Origin: CADEED01 sp035286365
Lineage (GTDB): Bacteria > Pseudomonadota > Gammaproteobacteria > Steroidobacterales > Steroidobacteraceae
Direction of reading: 5' to 3'
Assembly: GCA_035286365.1 (NCBI GenBank)
Contig: DATHJZ010000182.1
Location: 1 to 9,235, forward strand
Length of the DNA: 9,235 bases
The notes beneath the pieces are model-generated. The model worked only from the letters and a program-made list of their open reading frames with translations. It was not told the DNA's origin and did not search any database. Made by a program: the position numbers and the translations under genes. Positions 6,063 through 9,235 of the stretch are shown piece by piece. The first letter of the stretch is position 1. Each line of letters starts with the position of its first letter.

Positions 6063-7121
6063 ATGAACTCGCGCGAGAAAGTGATCCCACTCGATGCCGT
6101 CGTCAGGCGTGGGCCGACGGATACTTTGCTCCGCCCGATTCACGACCTGCGCATCTCGGTCATGGATCGCTGCAATTTCCGCTGCCCGTACTGCATGCCA
6201 CGCGAGACGTTTCACGAGTCGTACCGCTTCCTGAAATCGAGCGAACGACTCGACTTCGCGGAGATCCTGCGGCTCGCGCGCGTGTTCGTGCGCGCCGGCG
6301 TGAAGAAATTGCGCATCACCGGCGGGGAGCCGCTGCTGCGGCCCAACCTGCCGGATCTCATCGGCGATCTGACCTCGCTGGCCGGCATCGAAGACATCGC
6401 GCTCACGACCAACGGCGTGTTGCTGCCCAAGTACGCCACCGAATTGAAAGCCGCCGGCCTCAAGCGCATCACGGTGAGTCTCGACACGCTCGACCCTGAA
6501 ATCTTCGCGCGGATGAGTGGCGGGTTCGGTGGCGTGGATGAGGTGCTGGACGGCATCGAACACGCGCGCCGCGCGGGGCTCGCGCCGATCAAGGTGAACA
6601 CGGTAGTGCAACGCGGCGTGAACGATCACACCCTGCTCGACTTGCTGGCGCACTTTCGCGGCACCGGCGTCATCGTGCGTTTCATCGAATACATGGATGT
6701 CGGGACGCGTAATCATTGGAATCCGGCGCTGGTCGTCCCGTCGCGCGAACTGGCCGCGCGGGTGCATGCGCGCTGGCCGATTGCTCCGCGCGACCGGAAT
6801 TACCGCGGTGAAGTTGCCGAGCGGCATGCGTTCGAGGACGGCGCGGGCGAGATCGGCTTCATCTCGTCCGTCTCGCAACCCTTCTGCGGCGACTGTTCGC
6901 GCGCACGAATTTCCTCTGACGGCTCTTTCTTTACGTGCCTGTTCGCGACCGAGGGTATCGATCTGCGCGGCCCGCTGCGCGCCGGCGCCACGGACGATGA
7001 GTTGTATGAGCTCATCCGCGGCGTCTGGAGCGGACGGCGCGATCGCTACAGCGAACTGCGCGCGTCGATGCGCGACGCCGCTGGCCTGCACAAAGTCGAA
7101 ATGAACTACATTGGTGGCTGA
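6063..7121 (+). CDS. moaA: GTP 3',8-cyclase MoaA (radical SAM)
   Basis: Catalyses the first step of Moco synthesis: GTP to 3',8-cyclo-7,8-dihydro-GTP, using S-adenosylmethionine and two 4Fe-4S clusters. The protein has 352 residues. The N-terminal radical-SAM cluster motif CNFRCPYC has C37, C41 and C44. TGGEPLLR (GGEP at 87-90) is the SAM-binding strand. The C-terminal cluster cysteines are C275, C278 and C292, with the CX2CX13C spacing of the family, followed by SRARISSDG. The protein ends in the characteristic double glycine (NYIGG) needed for GTP chemistry. ATG 6063 follows the moeA stop by 4 nt, with GGTGG at 6051-6055 as a modest ribosome-binding site. MoaC, which acts on its product, is encoded next. 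Confidence 0.97.
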   Translation: MNSREKVIPLDAVVRRGPTDTLLRPIHDLRISVMDRCNFRCPYCMPRETFHESYRFLKSSERLDFAEILRLARVFVRAGVKKLRITGGEPLLRPNLPDLIGDLTSLAGIEDIALTTNGVLLPKYATELKAAGLKRITVSLDTLDPEIFARMSGGFGGVDEVLDGIEHARRAGLAPIKVNTVVQRGVNDHTLLDLLAHFRGTGVIVRFIEYMDVGTRNHWNPALVVPSRELAARVHARWPIAPRDRNYRGEVAERHAFEDGAGEIGFISSVSQPFCGDCSRARISSDGSFFTCLFATEGIDLRGPLRAGATDDELYELIRGVWSGRRDRYSELRASMRDAAGLHKVEMNYIGG

Positions 7122-7128
7122 TCGGGCT

Positions 7129-7175
7129 AATGGGGTCAGGCCCCATTTGCTGGCAAAAGGGGCCGGACCTGGCCC
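7129..7175. repeat. REP-like inverted repeats between moaA and moaC
   Basis: AATGGGG (7129-7135) and CCCCATT (7141-7147) form a perfect 7-bp stem. A second stem is GGGCC (7160-7164) with GGCCC (7171-7175). The two also pair with each other: GGTCAGGCCCC (7134-7144) against GGGGCCGGACC (7159-7169) matches at 10 of 11 positions around a 14-nt loop. The 13-mer GGGGTCAGGCCCC (7132-7144) resembles those at 4329-4357. No T-run follows, so termination is not implied. Confidence 0.7.
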
Positions 7176-7184
7176 AAACCAACC

Positions 7185-7697
7185 ATGGCACGTAACAAGA
7201 CCAAACTCACGCACCTCGACGCGAACAACCGCCCGACCATGGTCGACGTCGGCGCGAAAACCGCGACGTATCGAGAGGCCAGCGCCGAAGCCACCGTCAA
7301 ACTACCGCCCGCGGTGGCGCGCGCGCTCGCCAGGGCCGGGCACCGCACGAAAAAGGGCCCGGTGTTCGACACCGCCATCGTCGCGGGCGTCATGGCGGCC
7401 AAACGCACCCATGAATTCATCCCCTTCTGCCATCCGCTGGCGCTCGAGCGCTGCAGCATCGACATCGCGACGCGTCCCGGCGGCGTCATTCACATCGTCT
7501 GCAACGTGGCCGTGCATCACAAGACCGGCGTCGAGATGGAAGCGCTGACCGGAGCCACAGCCGCCGCGCTCACGATCTACGACATGTGCAAGGCGCTGTC
7601 GCACGACATCGAGATCGGCGCGGTACGACTGCTGCGCAAGACCGGCGGCAAGCGCGACTTCGCCCGCAAGCCGACGCGGCCCAAGCGGCGCGCATGA
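7185..7697 (+). CDS. moaC: Cyclic pyranopterin monophosphate synthase MoaC
   Basis: Converts the MoaA product 3',8-cyclo-dihydro-GTP to cyclic pyranopterin monophosphate in the cytoplasm. The protein has 170 residues, slightly longer than E. coli MoaC (161). Conserved segments are LTHLD, MVDVGAKTATYREA, KGPVFDTAIVAGVMAAKRTHEFIPFCHPL with H83 (E. coli H77), KTGVEMEALT, and IYDMCKA with D133 and K136 (E. coli catalytic D128 and K131). Near the C-terminus the usual GGKSGDF is replaced by GGKRDF, one residue shorter, and a basic tail ending RPKRRA follows. No Shine-Dalgarno is visible before ATG 7185; the 63-nt gap after moaA is filled by palindromes. Its stop overlaps the next start as ATGA (7694-7697). 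Confidence 0.95.
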   Translation: MARNKTKLTHLDANNRPTMVDVGAKTATYREASAEATVKLPPAVARALARAGHRTKKGPVFDTAIVAGVMAAKRTHEFIPFCHPLALERCSIDIATRPGGVIHIVCNVAVHHKTGVEMEALTGATAAALTIYDMCKALSHDIEIGAVRLLRKTGGKRDFARKPTRPKRRA

Positions 7698-8548
7698 CCG
7701 CCCTCCCTCCCCTGTACGGTCTCGTGCTCGCCGGCGGCCGCAGCACGCGCATGCAGCGCGACAAGGCGGCGATCCAGTACCGCCCCGGTGAGACGCAACT
7801 CGACGCCGCCATGAACCTGTTGGAAGGCCGCGTCGCGCGCGCCTTCGCCTCCGTGCGTGCCGAACAGCGCCGGGACACCGCACGCGCCCGGTATCCGCAG
7901 ATCGTCGATCGCGGTGGCCTCGAAGGCCCCATCGCCGGCATCAGCGCGGCGCTCACCGAACACCCCGACGCGGCCTGGCTGGTGCTGGCCTGCGACCTGC
8001 CCTATCTCGAAGCGCGCACGCTCGATGCGCTGATCGCGGCACGCCGCGACGGTACGAATGTCATTGCGTTCAAGTCCAGCAGCGACTCACTACCCGAGCC
8101 GCTGTGTGCCATCTACGAGCCCGGCACGCGGACGCTGCTCGAGGCGCACATCGCCGCCGGCAAGAACTGCCCGCGCAAGTTTCTCATCGGCACCGCCGGG
8201 GTCGAGTTGCTGGACCTGCCGAACCCGCGCGCGCTCGACAACGTGAATACCGTGGAAGACTATGGACGCGCCATGTCGGAACTGAATGACAGCGCCGCGC
8301 CCGCCGCACGGCAGATCCGTGTGCAGTACTACGCGTTGCTGCGCGAACAGGCCGGGCGCAGCGATGAAACGCTGAACACGCGCTCGCGCACCGCGCGGGA
8401 ATTGTACGCGGAGCTCGCCGCGCGTTATCCGTTCACGCTGCCCGCCGACATGCTGCGCGTGGCGATCAACGCCGAGTTCGGCGACTGGTCGCAGCCGTTG
8501 CAGACCGGGGACGCCGTGGTTTTCATTCCGCCGGTGGCCGGCGGATGA
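7694..8548 (+). CDS. MobA-MoaD fusion: molybdenum cofactor guanylyltransferase + molybdopterin synthase small subunit
   Basis: One uninterrupted 284-residue frame joins two Moco proteins. Residues 1 to about 195 are a MobA-like nucleotidyltransferase: LAGGRSTRMQRDKA at 12-25, WLVLACDLPYL with metal-binding D101 (the same number as E. coli MobA), EPLCAIYEP, and DNVNTVEDY at about 182-190. MobA attaches GMP to Moco. After a short linker (SELNDSAAPAA), residues 207-284 are MoaD, with RVQYYALLREQAG at its start and VVFIPPVAGG at its end. The terminal Gly-Gly is free, as needed for adenylation by MoeB and thiocarboxylate formation. The start ATG 7694 overlaps the moaC stop. MobA has RMQ where many members have RMG. 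Guanylyl rather than cytidylyl specificity is inferred from the LAGG motif and is not certain. Confidence 0.93.
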   Translation: MTALPPLYGLVLAGGRSTRMQRDKAAIQYRPGETQLDAAMNLLEGRVARAFASVRAEQRRDTARARYPQIVDRGGLEGPIAGISAALTEHPDAAWLVLACDLPYLEARTLDALIAARRDGTNVIAFKSSSDSLPEPLCAIYEPGTRTLLEAHIAAGKNCPRKFLIGTAGVELLDLPNPRALDNVNTVEDYGRAMSELNDSAAPAARQIRVQYYALLREQAGRSDETLNTRSRTARELYAELAARYPFTLPADMLRVAINAEFGDWSQPLQTGDAVVFIPPVAGG

Positions 8549-9235
8549 ACGCGCCGTTTCGATTCAGCGCTGCCGCGTTGGACACCGCGGCGCTGCAACG
8601 CGAACTGCGGGACGAGAGTTGCGGCGGCTTCGCCTCCTTCGAGGGATGGGTGCGCAATCACAACGAAGGCCAGGCCGTGACACGCCTCGAATATGAGGCC
8701 TTCGCCGAACTCGCCGAGAAGGAAGGCGCGCGCATCGTTGCGGCGGCGATCGAGCAGTTCGGGGTTACGCGTGCCGCCTGCGTGCATCGCCTGGGCTCAC
8801 TCGCGCTCGGGGATGTCGCCGTATGGGTGGGCGCAAGTGCCGCGCATCGCGATGAAGCATTTCGCGCTTGTCGCTTCATCATCGATGAGGTCAAACATCG
8901 TCTGCCCATCTGGAAAAAGGAAACCTATGCGAATGGGAACTCCGGCTGGGTGAACTGCGAACGGTGCGCAGCGCCAGCGCATCAGGAGCATTCCCACGAG
9001 CATTTTGTTGAACGCACTGATGTCGCAACCCCCACACCCGATTACTCGCGCCAGATCGCCTTGCGCGAAGTCGGACCCGAGGGACAGGCACGGCTGCGAT
9101 CCGCCGCCGTGCTGGTCGTCGGCGCGGGTGGGCTCGGCGTGCCCGTTCTGCAATACCTCGCCGGCGCCGGCATCGGGCGGCTCGGCATTGTCGATAGCGA
9201 CCGGCTCGAACCGTCGAACCTGCATCGCCAGACCT
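8545..9235 (+). CDS. MoaE-MoeB fusion (3' truncated): molybdopterin synthase catalytic subunit + MoaD adenylyltransferase
   Basis: From ATG 8545, overlapping the previous stop as ATGA, the frame is open for 230 codons to the window end. Residues 1 to about 141 are MoaE, the large subunit that transfers sulfur from MoaD thiocarboxylate to the pterin: GGFASFEGWVRNHNEG, RLEYEAF, HRLGSLALGDVAVWV, HRDEAFRACRFIIDEVK, and LPIWKKE with K117 and K124 matching E. coli K119 and K126. A linker at about 138-165 has CERC and HQEHSHEH. From Y167 the MoeB/ThiF E1-like fold begins: YSRQIALREVGPEGQ with R169, nucleotide loop GAGGLG at 193-198, IVDSD and NLHRQ at 225-229. I checked the frame line by line and found no stop. 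The remaining MoeB catalytic and zinc-binding parts lie beyond the window. Confidence 0.93.
   Translation, partial: MNAPFRFSAAALDTAALQRELRDESCGGFASFEGWVRNHNEGQAVTRLEYEAFAELAEKEGARIVAAAIEQFGVTRAACVHRLGSLALGDVAVWVGASAAHRDEAFRACRFIIDEVKHRLPIWKKETYANGNSGWVNCERCAAPAHQEHSHEHFVERTDVATPTPDYSRQIALREVGPEGQARLRSAAVLVVGAGGLGVPVLQYLAGAGIGRLGIVDSDRLEPSNLHRQT

Noticed and set aside
5964..7214. A 416-codon minus-strand open frame opposite moaA
   Set aside because: It is antisense to a gene with all MoaA motifs intact and reads as a composition-driven shadow without any recognisable domain or signal.
8693..8953. A short + strand open frame in the region after the MobA-MoaD fusion
   Set aside because: It is out of frame inside MoaE; the MoaE frame from 8545 explains the bases completely and simply has no stop before the window ends.

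Overview
The window is GC-rich, almost fully coding, and every gene I can support lies on the + strand. A lipid A-type acyltransferase, several secreted-protein signals and family-level resemblance of the transport and cofactor genes point to a Gram-negative proteobacterium. My best guess is a gammaproteobacterium of the Xanthomonadales/Nevskiales/Steroidobacter kind, but this is an inference from gene content and style, not a taxonomic identification.

Region 1 (about 1-4299) is a tightly packed operon tail. It begins with what is probably the last codons of an upstream gene, then two CUT2-type sugar ABC permeases very like the galactofuranose transporter subunits YtfT and YjfF. Next come an aldose 1-epimerase (GalM), a small secreted protein, and a lysophospholipid/lipid A acyltransferase of the LpxL/HtrB family. 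Genes overlap by GTGA or ATGA, or are separated by a few bases, so they are probably co-transcribed. The transporter's binding protein and ATPase would lie upstream, outside the window. The galM start is ambiguous: an upstream ATG overlapping yjfF by 91 nt would add a signal peptide.

Region 2 (4300-4441) is the largest intergenic gap. It holds a 16-bp tandem repeat of a GGGGACAGTCCCC-type palindrome, a further small hairpin, and a possible promoter for the next unit.

Region 3 (4442-9235) starts with a small secreted helical protein and continues as a molybdenum-cofactor (Moco) operon: moeA, moaA, moaC, a mobA::moaD fusion, and a moaE::moeB fusion cut by the window edge. Together these cover GTP to cyclic pyranopterin monophosphate (MoaA, MoaC), sulfur insertion to molybdopterin (MoaD, MoaE, with MoeB activating MoaD), molybdenum insertion (MoeA), and nucleotide attachment (MobA). 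The main discovery is that four normally separate Moco proteins are paired into two chimeras, encoded back to back with an ATGA overlap. The MoaE-MoeB gene is open to the last base of the window. Its interdomain linker carries a CxxC and a histidine cluster that could bind metal.

A second member of the 13-bp palindrome family lies between moaA and moaC, where it forms an extended inverted repeat just before a moaC start that lacks a visible ribosome-binding site. I saw no RNA genes, CRISPR arrays, insertion sequences or Moco riboswitch.
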